Shown: in pieces, positions 1-8,140 of the stretch | Layout: each line of letters starts with the position of its first letter | Numbering within the stretch: position 1 is the stretch's first letter | NCBI GenBank assembly: GCA_023441055.1 | Contig: JAEZQY010000005.1 | Span: 1-64,000, forward strand | Origin: Bacillota bacterium | GTDB taxonomy: Bacteria > Bacillota > Bacilli > Paenibacillales > UBA4045 | Direction: 5' to 3' | DNA: 64,000 nt | Position numbers and translations under genes: made by a program | Notes under the pieces: generated by a model | Seen by the model: only the letters and a program-made list of their open reading frames with translations | Databases searched by the model: none | Told to the model about the DNA's origin: nothing

Positions 1-669
1 AGCATGGCTCTTGCTTAGATTGAAGGTGTTATAGATTTGTTCGAGGGTTACTGATTCGTAGACATGCTGTTCCATATAAGCGATCATGCGTTGGATCAAA
101 TCGTTCTCGCTTCTATCCTTTGTTATGCTCGACAAGCGCTGCGATCGGCTTCCCGCATTGCCCGAATGATAGAGATGCAGCAGCAGCAGCTCGATGTATA
201 GCTTAATATACTGTTCAGCTCCCGGGATGCTTGCACGATTTCTAATCAATGTATGTTCCCGGGGGTTGTCAAATGGCGGTTCAAAGGCTTGGAAGCCATA
301 GTTAATAATCTGAGCAAGCAATCGAGCCTGCTGACTATCTAGTGAGAAGATCTTGTCTCTAAAGAAGGAAATCGCTGCGGAATCACATTCGAATGTAAGA
401 ACAACAAGGTTCGGCGCAATTTGCCGATTCGCCCACACACTGTGAAATTCGTTAGGCTTGTGAAAAATAATATCCCCTTGCCTCAGCTTATAGCCCGTTG
501 AATCCGCCAATACCTCAACCTCTCCTTTATCGACATAAAGGAACTCCCAGAAATCATGCTTCTCGCCCTCAAAGATATAATCCTTAGAAAATTCAAAGTA
601 GTGTAGGGATATGATCTGCTTCACTGAAATCAGTTCATGCAAGGTTGTCTTCACAAATTGCGCTTCCAT
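1..669 (-). CDS. AraC-family transcriptional regulator, C-terminus cut by the window edge
   Basis: Reading the minus strand from an ATG at 669, with AGGAGG just upstream (679-684 region), gives 223 residues that run off the window. Residues 1-150 form a cupin-like sensor (WEFLYVDKGEVEV, then LRQGDIIFHKPNEFHSV), typical of sugar-sensing AraC regulators. The frame then enters the first helix-turn-helix (SVTLEQIYNTFNLSKSHA) and is cut. It diverges from the sugar operon starting at 819 and is the likely regulator of it. Ligand unknown. The family call rests on the cupin layout plus the HTH start and is strong; the missing part should be the second HTH. Confidence 0.85.
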   Translation of the reverse strand, partial: MEAQFVKTTLHELISVKQIISLHYFEFSKDYIFEGEKHDFWEFLYVDKGEVEVLADSTGYKLRQGDIIFHKPNEFHSVWANRQIAPNLVVLTFECDSAAISFFRDKIFSLDSQQARLLAQIINYGFQAFEPPFDNPREHTLIRNRASIPGAEQYIKLYIELLLLHLYHSGNAGSRSQRLSSITKDRSENDLIQRMIAYMEQHVYESVTLEQIYNTFNLSKSHA

Positions 670-818
670 GCAGCGGTACCTCCTTTCGCTAGATTCCTTA
701 CATACAGTATAGATCAAGACTTAATGATACAACAAACCTTCTTTTTGCTAAAGTGCTTTCCAGTATTGATCGCTACAATTGATGTGAGTGATTAAACAGG
801 TGCAGGAGGGATACCCAG

Positions 819-1688
819 ATGAAGAAAGGCATTAATATATGGTCATTCGCAGAAAATCATAGCATCGAGACGTGCATGCGATTGGCCAAGCATAGCGGCT
901 TTGAAGGAATAGAGCTGGCCTTGTCTGAGAGCGGAGAGCTTCATTTAGAAACAACGGAACGAGAAGCCTTACACTTCAAACGGCTAGCGAATGAAATCGG
1001 AATTGATATCACGAGTCTAGCAAGCGGACTGTACTGGCAGTATTCATTTACTAGCGCAAATCCGGATAATCGTCAGAAAGCATATGAAATCGCTGTCAAG
1101 CAAATTGAGTTAGCCGCCGTGCTGGAGCTGGATACGGTGCTCGTTATACCCGGAGCGGTTGGCGTTGACTTCATCACGGACCATGAGGTTGTGGCGTACG
1201 ATCGCGCGTACGAGCTGGCTTTGGAGGCGGTGGGCAGGCTGGCGAAGGTGGCAGAAGCTCACAAGGTAAGTATTGGTCTGGAGAATGTGTGGAACAAATT
1301 TCTGTTGTCCCCGCTGGAGTTCCGCTCGTTCATCGATAGCATCAACAGCGATTATGTAGGTGCTTATCTGGATGTGGGCAATGTCATTGTCAATGGCTAC
1401 CCCGAGCATTGGATATCGATATTGGATAAACGTATTCGCAAGGTTCATTTTAAGGATTATCGAAGGGCTGCGGGTGGATTGCATGGGTTTGTGGATCTGC
1501 TTGCCGGGGATGTAAATTATCCAGAGGTGGTAAGGCATCTAAGGAAGATCGAATATGATGATTACGTCATTGCAGAGATGATTCCGCCATACGTCCATCA
1601 TACGGATCAGATCATTGCGAATACATCAGCGGCCATGGATGTCATTCTCGGTCGGCGTGCAGCGCTATATGAGGAGGTGCAGGAATGA
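819..1688 (+). CDS. Sugar phosphate isomerase/epimerase-like TIM barrel protein
   Basis: A 289-residue AP-endonuclease-2/xylose-isomerase-like TIM barrel. The expected divalent-metal ligands of the family are visible: E155 (in GLENVWNKF), D185 (AYLDVGN), H210 (KVHFKDY) and E253 (IAEM). Start ATG 819 follows AGGAGGG. It overlaps the next gene by four bases (ATGA at 1685), so the two are translationally coupled. Family members are ketose 3-epimerases, inosose dehydratases/isomerases and 3-keto-glycoside-processing enzymes; pairing with a Gfo/Idh/MocA dehydrogenase fits the last two. The exact substrate cannot be read from the sequence. Confidence 0.88.
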   Translation: MKKGINIWSFAENHSIETCMRLAKHSGFEGIELALSESGELHLETTEREALHFKRLANEIGIDITSLASGLYWQYSFTSANPDNRQKAYEIAVKQIELAAVLELDTVLVIPGAVGVDFITDHEVVAYDRAYELALEAVGRLAKVAEAHKVSIGLENVWNKFLLSPLEFRSFIDSINSDYVGAYLDVGNVIVNGYPEHWISILDKRIRKVHFKDYRRAAGGLHGFVDLLAGDVNYPEVVRHLRKIEYDDYVIAEMIPPYVHHTDQIIANTSAAMDVILGRRAALYEEVQE

Positions 1689-2701
1689 TTCGAATTGGAA
1701 TTGCCGGAGCGGGCTTTATGGGCAAGATGCATGCTGCTTGTTATAAGGCATTGCAAGAAGAATTGGATGTTCAGATCGTAGCGGTCGCTGATGGGAATCG
1801 AGAACAAGCCGAGGCCATTGCAGCTGACTTCGGAGCTCAGGTATATGCAACTGTCGAGGAGATGATCAGTCAGGCCGATCTCAATGCAGTGGATATCTGC
1901 CTGCCCACTTATCTTCATAAGGAGACTGCGCTGCTAGCGATGGAACGGGATTGCCATGTGTTCATCGAGAAGCCAATCAGTCTGAATACGGATGAGGCGC
2001 GAGCATTGCTTGACAAGCAGCAGTCGACTAAGGGGCAGGTGATGGTTGGACACTGTATCCGCTTCTGGCCGGAGTACAGGTATCTGTCGCAGTTAATTGC
2101 ACAGCAGACATATGGCAAGGTGATCTCCGCTCAGTTCCGCCGGTTAAGTCCGAGACCAGATTGGGGCTGGAACAACTGGCTGCACGATGAACAGAAGAGT
2201 GGATCGGCAGCGCTTGATCTACATATCCATGACGTTGACTTCGTGCGCTCGCTCTTCGGAGAGCCTGAAGTGATCAACAGCGGTATTATTCGCAATGGGA
2301 CGTTAAGCGAGCATATACACAGTCTATATCATTACGGTGATGTAGTTGTCCACTTGGAGGGCGGTTGGAATTATCCTAGCGGTTTTCCATTCGAGATGTC
2401 GTATACCGTTCACCTTGAACGAGCAGTGGTTGTCTTTCAATCTAATCAGGAGAATCCCTTGCGTGTGTATGAGCATTCCGGGGAAGTGCTGGTTCCGCAG
2501 CTAGAGGCTGAGTCGCAGTCGTTAACGAGTGGAGCGGGAGGGAATATCGCCAGCTTGGGCGGCTATTATCGGGAGCTGCGCTATTTCATCCAGACGATTC
2601 TGAGCGGAGGAACGATTGAGGAAGCGACACTACATGATGGGTACCTGTCGCTGGCGTTGCTGCAGCGTTCACTTGACGCGGCTCGCAAGACAGTAATCTA
2701 G
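1685..2701 (+). CDS. Gfo/Idh/MocA family NAD(P)-dependent oxidoreductase
   Basis: A 338-residue dehydrogenase with an N-terminal Rossmann fold (GIAGAGFMGKMH, residues 4-15), the family's EKP motif (HVFIEKPISLN) that carries the catalytic lysine, and a downstream D-x-x-x-H segment (LDLHIHDVDF) at the active site. These enzymes oxidise or reduce a ring hydroxyl of sugars or inositols. Translation is coupled to the isomerase upstream by ATGA overlap, and a deacetylase follows 33 bases later, so it belongs to a four-gene catabolic operon. Substrate not determinable; the call at family level is secure. Confidence 0.92.
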   Translation: MIRIGIAGAGFMGKMHAACYKALQEELDVQIVAVADGNREQAEAIAADFGAQVYATVEEMISQADLNAVDICLPTYLHKETALLAMERDCHVFIEKPISLNTDEARALLDKQQSTKGQVMVGHCIRFWPEYRYLSQLIAQQTYGKVISAQFRRLSPRPDWGWNNWLHDEQKSGSAALDLHIHDVDFVRSLFGEPEVINSGIIRNGTLSEHIHSLYHYGDVVVHLEGGWNYPSGFPFEMSYTVHLERAVVVFQSNQENPLRVYEHSGEVLVPQLEAESQSLTSGAGGNIASLGGYYRELRYFIQTILSGGTIEEATLHDGYLSLALLQRSLDAARKTVI

Positions 2702-2734
2702 CAAGAGGAGAAGGTTATACGAGGAGGAGTATGC

Positions 2735-3445
2735 ATGCAGGTGCTCGCAGTAGGCTGTCATCCCGATGATCTGGAGATCGGCTGCGGCGGTACGTTGGCG
2801 AAGCTGGCTTCGCAGGGCCATAGCGTGACTATGGTACACGTTGCCAGCGGGGACAAGGGTCATAAAATCATTCCCCCTGAGCAATTGAAGGAGATTCGCC
2901 GGGAGGAAGCACGAGCAGCGGGACGGCTCATTGGGGCCGAGGTGATCGGTCTTGATGTGCCGGATTTATCAGTACGCAGCGATCATGAGGAATTGGTCGG
3001 CAAGCTGGTGAAGGTGATGCGCCGTTGTCGTCCAGATATGATTATCACTCATGCTCCTGAGGATTACATGAAGGATCATATGGAGGTATCTGCAGCGGTG
3101 TTCGATGCCAGCTTTGCAGCGAGTGTGCCTCATTATGAGCCGGAGGATGGCGAGGAGAGCCTCGATCGGATTGCGCCGATTTACTATATGGATACACTGG
3201 CCGGTGTCGGTTTTCTGCCAACAGAATATGTGGACATCAGTGCGTTTATCGATGTGAAGATTGCGATGAATGATTGTCATGCCAGCCAGATCAAGTGGCT
3301 GTACGATCATGACGGCATCGATTTTCTGGATTTTGTCAGGACGGTATCTAAGTTTCGCGGGCTGCAGTGCGGCAAGGCCTATGCGGAGGGCTTCACAGCT
3401 TGTCAGGCCTGGCCGAGGCTGCGTACTGAGCGGTTATTGCCATAA
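2735..3445 (+). CDS. PIG-L/LmbE-family zinc deacetylase
   Basis: A 236-residue protein with the PIG-L zinc motif CHPDDLEIG (H9, D11, D12) and the second metal ligand in DHMEVS. Family members remove an acetyl group from N-acetylglucosamine-containing substrates, for example GlcNAc-malate in bacillithiol synthesis. Here the neighbours are sugar dehydrogenase and NagB-like genes rather than bacillithiol genes, which suggests deacetylation of an amino sugar in catabolism. Strong RBS (AGGAGGAG) ahead of ATG 2735. The segment after residue 170 contains the usual CHASQ helix of BshB-like proteins. Alternative: a BshB paralogue. Confidence 0.88.
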   Translation: MQVLAVGCHPDDLEIGCGGTLAKLASQGHSVTMVHVASGDKGHKIIPPEQLKEIRREEARAAGRLIGAEVIGLDVPDLSVRSDHEELVGKLVKVMRRCRPDMIITHAPEDYMKDHMEVSAAVFDASFAASVPHYEPEDGEESLDRIAPIYYMDTLAGVGFLPTEYVDISAFIDVKIAMNDCHASQIKWLYDHDGIDFLDFVRTVSKFRGLQCGKAYAEGFTACQAWPRLRTERLLP

Positions 3446-3474
3446 TCATAAGAACATAAAGGAGCGAGATTCAA

Positions 3475-4425
3475 GTGGATTTTATGTCGACGATGAAGCA
3501 ATCTTTATTGGAGGGATTTTATCCTGAGGGTTGGGATATGGCCAAGATTGATCGGTGCTGCTCGCATCCGCCGGAGGCGATTGAAGAGCGGCAGCCGTCC
3601 TGGCATGCGGAGTTTCGGCCGATTGGCTGCGAGGATGTACAGGAGTTAAGTGTGAAAATGGGACATGCGATCGCACAGCATATTCGCCGCAATCAGCTGG
3701 CAGGCCGTAAGGTTGCTTTCATTCTGCCTGCAGGACCGATGGGCATGTATCGCTGGGCGGTATACTTCCTGAAGGCATGGGCTGTTGATTGCTCACATGT
3801 GTACGGGTTCAATATGGATGAATGGAGCGACGCGGAGGGAAGCACGCTACCGCCTGATAATCCAGGCTCCTTTCAGTATGCGATGGAGCAGGCATTTTAC
3901 AACCCGCTCGGTGAGCTGACTGTGCCCGCAGCGCAGCGGCACTTCGCCACAGCCGATGTCCTGCCGACTTATGCAGAGAAGATCGCGGCGCTCAAGGAGG
4001 AAGGAGCGGAGCTGATCACGGTATTCGGCATTGGCCGGATGATGCATATTGCTTTCTGGGAGCCGCAATTCGGAGGTGAATATGACAGCGATGAACAATG
4101 GCGCAAGGAGACACATCGCATCGGCGCTAAGCTGCATCCGCTGACGATCGAGCAGAATGCGATCACCAGCTTCAAGAGCCGGACGACACTGGTGCCTTGC
4201 CGTGCCAACACGATCGGGCCGGGGTTGTTCCTGCAATCCGATCACGTCATTGGCGGTTGTGACGGTGCGCTGGGGCGAGGGATGCAGTGGCAGGGACTGT
4301 CGCTCTGGACAACGCTGCGTCATGAGCCGAATCGCTGGCTGCCATCGACGTATATGACGACCTTGCCGGGAGAATTGTTCTACTTACGTGAATTAGCCGG
4401 TCCGCTTGGAGCAGATATCAATTGA
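3475..4425 (+). CDS. NagB-like glucosamine-6-phosphate deaminase/isomerase family protein with an altered active site
   Basis: A 316-residue protein beginning at GTG 3475, seven bases after GGAGCGAG. It retains the NagB landmarks FNMDEW (catalytic Asp of MDEY) and HIAFWEP (His and Glu of HIAFNEP), but the conserved GxDGH is GRMMH, so the Asp of the ring-opening triad is Met. It is also about 70 residues longer than ordinary NagB. With the deacetylase upstream it could finish an amino-sugar route, but the substitution means ordinary GlcN6P deaminase activity should not be assumed. Last gene of the operon starting at 819. Confidence 0.8.
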   Translation: MDFMSTMKQSLLEGFYPEGWDMAKIDRCCSHPPEAIEERQPSWHAEFRPIGCEDVQELSVKMGHAIAQHIRRNQLAGRKVAFILPAGPMGMYRWAVYFLKAWAVDCSHVYGFNMDEWSDAEGSTLPPDNPGSFQYAMEQAFYNPLGELTVPAAQRHFATADVLPTYAEKIAALKEEGAELITVFGIGRMMHIAFWEPQFGGEYDSDEQWRKETHRIGAKLHPLTIEQNAITSFKSRTTLVPCRANTIGPGLFLQSDHVIGGCDGALGRGMQWQGLSLWTTLRHEPNRWLPSTYMTTLPGELFYLRELAGPLGADIN

Positions 4426-4441
4426 TAAGAAGAATGTGGTA

Positions 4442-4531
4442 ATGATGTCAGCAGAGGAATACGATAATCTGATGGAGAACTTTCATCTGCTAGGTCATGA
4501 GGCTAGTCGGAATTCACTTGTTGCTAGGTAA
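4442..4531 (+). pseudogene. Remnant of a YefM/Phd-type antitoxin
   Basis: The frame read from just before 4442 gives KKNVVMMSAEEYDNLMENF followed by HLLGHEASRNS and a stop at 4529. This is the central region of YefM antitoxins (V-V-x-M-S-x-x-E-Y-x-x-L). The N-terminal DNA-binding part is missing because the NagB-like gene ends only 17 bases upstream, and the C-terminus that binds the toxin is lost at a junction near 4510-4530. It is not expected to be functional. Confidence 0.6.
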
Positions 4532-4658
4532 GCCAGAGCCCCTGAAGTCTGATTTCACAGGCTTCTGGTCAAGAAGAATGAATGAGAAGGATCGTCTAGT
4601 GTACGCGATGGACAGTAAGAACATCTACATTATCCAGTGTAAGTATGATTACAAGTAG
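4518..4658 (+). pseudogene. Remnant of a YoeB-type mRNA interferase toxin (C-terminal part)
   Basis: In the +1-shifted frame after the antitoxin relic, codons 4518-4655 read LLLGKPEPLKSDFTGFWSRR, then MNEKDRLVYAMDSKNIYII and QCKYDYK before TAG at 4656. This matches the YoeB C-terminal signature (GKPEPLK, G-[WF]-W-S-R-R-I, RLVY, C-[RK]-Y-x-Y), including the catalytic basic patch and terminal Tyr. The first half of the toxin is absent and there is no start codon, so an internal deletion has fused the two decayed genes. Confidence 0.7.
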
Positions 4659-4685
4659 TGCAACATCGTGTACATGATTAAGAAG

Positions 4686-4930
4686 CGCTCCGCTAGTTGA
4701 TTAATACGGCCTAGCCGTACTAGTCGCTCGCGGAGCGCTTTAATTGTTAGAATAATGCGGTTCTGCCGTGCTAATTGCTTGAGAAACACTTCGTTAGCTG
4801 ATTTAATGAGATTCTACCGTATTAATCGCTCTCGCAGCGCTACGTTAGTCGAATTAATACGGTCTGGCCGTACTATTCACTCACAAAGCGCTCCAACATT
4901 CGAATAATCCGGCCCAGCCGTACTATTCGA
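4686..4930. repeat. Tandem array of ~51-bp degenerate repeats with internal palindromes
   Basis: Five copies start at 4686, 4736, 4787, 4838 and 4889, giving spacings of 50, 51, 51 and 51. Each begins with or near AGCGCT and carries a central dyad of the form TACGG-nnnn-CCGTA (for example TACGGCCTAGCCGTA). Copies are 60-75% alike, so the array is old or under loose constraint. It fills the space between two convergent transcription units, and the last copy runs over the stop codon of the gene on the minus strand at 4923. Confidence 0.85.
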
Positions 4931-5984
4931 AATAAACAACCTGCTTCGTCTCAACCGACTTGAAGGCGGCCTCCATCAGCTTCATGCAGCGCATGACTTC
5001 TGAGTTCTTGACGATAATCTCAACCTTGCCATCGATCGCGTCGAATACATTGCGGTAGAAGTCGAGGATGTCGGTCTGCACGCGTGGAATCGGCTCCTCA
5101 ATGATGTTCTGGTCGTTGACTCTCGGCGCCATCGTCTTCGTGAGACCTGCTCCAGCTACGATTGGCTTGGCATCATGGCTGCCGCTAGCCGATTCTGACA
5201 GCCTGACGATCTTGCCAGCCATACTCCAATCCTCGATTACGGCTGTACCAGTGGTACCATTCATATACCATAACGGATTCTTAATAAAGTGATGCGTTCC
5301 GACCTCCAGCAGAGCGGTGCGGCCGCTCTCGAATGTCAGGGACAGTCGGAAGCCGTCATCTACTTCGGCGTTCGTAATATGGGTAAACTGACAGTAAACT
5401 TCCTTGACCTTCTCCGGAATCATCAGAAGAATCCGATCGAGTAGATGCACGCCCCAGTCCAGCATCATGCCGCCGCCGTATTCCTTCTTCCCGCGCCAAT
5501 CGCCAGGAATTCCTCTGGAACCATGCACCTTGGATTCAACATGGAATACCTCGCCGACGATCTTCTCGTCGTACAGCTTCTTCATCACGAGATAATCCTC
5601 GTCCCATCTGCGATTCTGACCAACAACGAATACCTTGCCCGTCTGCTGCTGAACATCGAGTATACGCTGTAATTCCTCGCTGTTGTTTGTAACCGGCTTC
5701 TCGCAGATGACATGCTTGCCAGCCTTCATCGCAGCGATTGCCAGCTCCTCGTGGTGATGATTCGGTGTGGCAATAACCACGATCTCGACTCTCGAATCAT
5801 TGAGGCATTCTTCCAGACTTGTATAGCCGTGAATGCCTTGCTCCTCTGCGGCCGCTAATCGAGCGGGATCTATGTCGTAAGCGCCAATCCAGGATACCTG
5901 CTCAAGCTTGCGCAAGTGCCTTCCGTGCTGACTCCCCATACCGCCATAGCCGATAATCGCTGTGCCGAATTGTCTAGTTGCCAT
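4923..5984 (-). CDS. Gfo/Idh/MocA family oxidoreductase
   Basis: A 353-residue dehydrogenase: Rossmann motif GYGGMGSQHG near the N-terminus, EKP motif in HVICEKPVTNN, and the C-terminal alpha/beta domain with GGGMMLDWGVHLLD, which contains the catalytic D-x-x-x-H. It is transcribed alone, away from the TetR regulator at 6213. The last codons lie inside the fifth unit of the 51-bp repeat array. The 'GGxMxDWGVHLxD' form is common in enzymes acting on glycoside or inositol substrates. Substrate unknown. Confidence 0.9.
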   Translation of the reverse strand: MATRQFGTAIIGYGGMGSQHGRHLRKLEQVSWIGAYDIDPARLAAAEEQGIHGYTSLEECLNDSRVEIVVIATPNHHHEELAIAAMKAGKHVICEKPVTNNSEELQRILDVQQQTGKVFVVGQNRRWDEDYLVMKKLYDEKIVGEVFHVESKVHGSRGIPGDWRGKKEYGGGMMLDWGVHLLDRILLMIPEKVKEVYCQFTHITNAEVDDGFRLSLTFESGRTALLEVGTHHFIKNPLWYMNGTTGTAVIEDWSMAGKIVRLSESASGSHDAKPIVAGAGLTKTMAPRVNDQNIIEEPIPRVQTDILDFYRNVFDAIDGKVEIIVKNSEVMRCMKLMEAAFKSVETKQVVYFE

Positions 5985-6136
5985 AATCCTTCAATCCCTC
6001 CATATACGATTGCCATTGTAAGTGATGTGTATAGTCCAAATGGTACATGATTACAAGTGGTTATGCAATCTGCTATCTTGTCTGATTTATATCGCATTTT
6101 GGCACACGATGTTTCTCTAGTCATGCAGAACTGCTA

Positions 6137-6165
6137 TTGACAGGAATCGGAAGATCCAATATGAT
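6137..6165 (+). promoter_or_regulatory. Sigma-A-type promoter of the TetR gene
   Basis: TTGACA at 6137-6142 and TATGAT at 6160-6165 are separated by exactly 17 bases. It lies 48 bases upstream of the TetR start codon and directly upstream of the repeated TGACAG operator. Confidence 0.75.
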
Positions 6166-6166
6166 A

Positions 6167-6190
6167 ATGACAGTCACCACTGACAGACAT
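6167..6190 (+). promoter_or_regulatory. Candidate TetR operator, copy 1
   Basis: ATGACAGT-CACCA-CTGACAG, followed by ACAT, just downstream of the -10 box. TGACAG occurs twice with a 13-base repeat, and the arms also form an imperfect dyad (TGACAGT/ACTGACA). An almost identical element lies at 6818 in front of the next gene. A site downstream of the -10 box would block transcription, consistent with autorepression. Confidence 0.6.
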
Positions 6191-6212
6191 CATTGGAGCG
6201 AGGTGCATAGAC

Positions 6213-6800
6213 ATGGACATCAGCAAAATAGGCAGCAGCGACAGACTGTTGATGGCCGCGATCGATCTAATCTCGTATAGGGGCTACAATGGCGTGACCA
6301 CGCAAGAGATTGCCGCGGCTGCGGGCCTGAGCGAGAAGACATTATTCCGCCACTTCGGCAGCAAGCAGAAGCTCCTTGAAGCGGCCTTCGAGCGTTATCA
6401 TTACGCCGAAGAGATGAAGAAGATATTCGCGGAGAAGCTGGTCTGGGAGCTGGAGGAAGATCTCCTTGTGATCAGCAGAGCGTATCACGAGATCATGAAC
6501 CAGAACCGCAAGCTCGTACAGATCAGCATGAAGGACGAAGCCCAGATGCCGGGATTCAAGGAACGGCTGCAGCAGCACCCCCTGCAGCTGCTCGAGTCTC
6601 TGACCAATTACTTCATAGCGATGAGCCAGAAGGGAAAGGTGCGGCTGACGGATCCGAGGATGCAGGCTTTCACGTTCATGATGACGCAATATGGGGCGTT
6701 CGTGAACGATTTGGAGGCCGGGAAGAACTATCCGGATATCGCGCTTGAACGCTTCATCGAGGACAGTGTCAAAACATTTGCTAGGGCTTTAACCCCCTAG
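6213..6800 (+). CDS. TetR/AcrR family transcriptional regulator
   Basis: A 195-residue repressor with the N-terminal helix-turn-helix (GVTTQEIAAAAGLSEKTLFR, residues about 30-49, then HFGSKQKLLEAAF) and an all-helical ligand domain of usual length. A near-duplicate operator motif lies before this gene and before the flavoenzyme 60 bases downstream, so it probably represses itself and that enzyme. Ligand unknown. Confidence 0.9.
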   Translation: MDISKIGSSDRLLMAAIDLISYRGYNGVTTQEIAAAAGLSEKTLFRHFGSKQKLLEAAFERYHYAEEMKKIFAEKLVWELEEDLLVISRAYHEIMNQNRKLVQISMKDEAQMPGFKERLQQHPLQLLESLTNYFIAMSQKGKVRLTDPRMQAFTFMMTQYGAFVNDLEAGKNYPDIALERFIEDSVKTFARALTP

Positions 6801-6817
6801 TCATTTTTTTAATCGGT

Positions 6818-6841
6818 ATGACAGTAAGTGCTGACAGACAA
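6818..6841 (+). promoter_or_regulatory. Candidate TetR operator, copy 2
   Basis: ATGACAGT-AAGTG-CTGACAG, followed by ACAA, matches the element at 6167 at the outer bases while the five-base spacer differs. It lies 22 bases upstream of the flavoenzyme start. The conserved arms with a changed spacer are what a protein-binding site shared by two promoters would show. Confidence 0.6.
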
Positions 6842-6859
6842 TCTAAAGGAGAGATGAAA

Positions 6860-8125
6860 ATGACAAGTGTAGGACATTCGTATGATGTTGCCGTAATTGG
6901 CGGAGGATTGACAGGATTGACTGCAGCTGTTTATTTGGCAAGGTCGGGTAAATCCGTTGTGGTGCTAGATAAGGACAGCCGTTTGGGCGGGCTTGCACAG
7001 ACGACACAGATGAATGGCGCATGGTTCAATCTCGGTCCTCATGCGATGTATGAAGGGGGTGCGGCGCTTCGCATTCTCAGAGAGCTGGATTGCTTGCCTG
7101 ACGGTGGATACGCATCCAAGAGCGGGATGATCGGCATATGGCAAGGGAAGATTGTAAGTGTTCCTGACGATTTGACTCCGGAGGAGAATGCGGAATGGAG
7201 CAAGCTAATGAGTGGATTGAACCAAATCGACACAGAGTCGATTCGGTCGGTCAGCCTTCAGGAGTGGGCGCTTCAGCACATCCGGTATGAACGGGTGGGT
7301 CTATTCTTCCATGCTATGTGCCGGCAATGGTCATACTGTGACCAGATGAACGCGTTAAGCGCTGGTTATGTGATTGAACAGGGGCAGCTCGCTGGTCAAG
7401 GTGTCCGCTATGTGGAGGGCGGCTGGCAGACCGTCGTGAACGATTTGAACCAAGCAGCCATTCAGGCTGGAGCTGCTATCGTGACTGGTCGCAGAGCCGA
7501 GCAAATCCTACTGAGAGACGGCGGTGTTGACGCGCTGGCGCTATCGGATGGGACACAATTCAAGGTAGATACGGTTATCGCAGCATGCGGGCCGGAAGAG
7601 GTATGCCGGCTCGTCGAGGGTTCAGAAGAGATGTCGATTGGGAAGTGGAAGCGGGAATCACGCCCTTTGTACGCCGCATGCTTGGACGTTGCGTTAAGAC
7701 AAATGCCTTACCCAGAGCGCAGCTTTGCCCTTGGGCTGGATCAACCCTTGTACTTCTCCAAGCATTCGGGAGCTGTCCGATTGAGTGATAACGGCGCACA
7801 CGTCCTCCATGTGATGAGATATAACGACAACGAAGCTATTAGAGACGCCAAGTCAGATGAGGGAGAACTTACCTGCCTTCTTGATCTACTGGAGCCCGGC
7901 TGGGATCGGGAAGTTGTAGCCATCCGGTTCTCGCCGAATGTCCTAGTCGCTCATGATTCACGCACCATCCGACATCGGGGTGCGGGGCCGGCCCCCAGCC
8001 CGATCGTACCGGAAGTCCATGGATTGTATGTCGCTGGCGACTGGGTCGGTTTGGAAGGACGGCTCGCTGACGCGGGCATGGCAAGCGCCAAGCAGGCTGC
8101 TCAGGAAGTACTTCGTCGTGGTTGA
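6860..8125 (+). CDS. FAD-dependent amine oxidase/phytoene desaturase-like oxidoreductase
   Basis: A 421-residue flavoprotein. The dinucleotide-binding motif VIGGGLTGLTAAVYLARSG lies at residues 12-30, followed by the LDKDSRLGGLAQT segment characteristic of the NAD(P)/FAD amine oxidase, protoporphyrinogen oxidase and carotenoid desaturase superfamily; the C-terminus has the second FAD motif (GLYVAGDWVGLEGRLADAGM). ATG 6860 is chosen because AAAGGAG sits eight bases before it, while the ATG at 6818 lies within the operator. No signal peptide. Probably controlled by the TetR protein upstream. No carotenoid or haem gene is adjacent, so the substrate is open. Confidence 0.85.
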   Translation: MTSVGHSYDVAVIGGGLTGLTAAVYLARSGKSVVVLDKDSRLGGLAQTTQMNGAWFNLGPHAMYEGGAALRILRELDCLPDGGYASKSGMIGIWQGKIVSVPDDLTPEENAEWSKLMSGLNQIDTESIRSVSLQEWALQHIRYERVGLFFHAMCRQWSYCDQMNALSAGYVIEQGQLAGQGVRYVEGGWQTVVNDLNQAAIQAGAAIVTGRRAEQILLRDGGVDALALSDGTQFKVDTVIAACGPEEVCRLVEGSEEMSIGKWKRESRPLYAACLDVALRQMPYPERSFALGLDQPLYFSKHSGAVRLSDNGAHVLHVMRYNDNEAIRDAKSDEGELTCLLDLLEPGWDREVVAIRFSPNVLVAHDSRTIRHRGAGPAPSPIVPEVHGLYVAGDWVGLEGRLADAGMASAKQAAQEVLRRG

Positions 8126-8140
8126 TTCAACAACGACGAT

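Noticed and set aside
4686..4930. CRISPR array
   Set aside because: Spacing is regular, but copies are degenerate over their full length, there is no constant repeat with unique spacers, and no cas gene is present.
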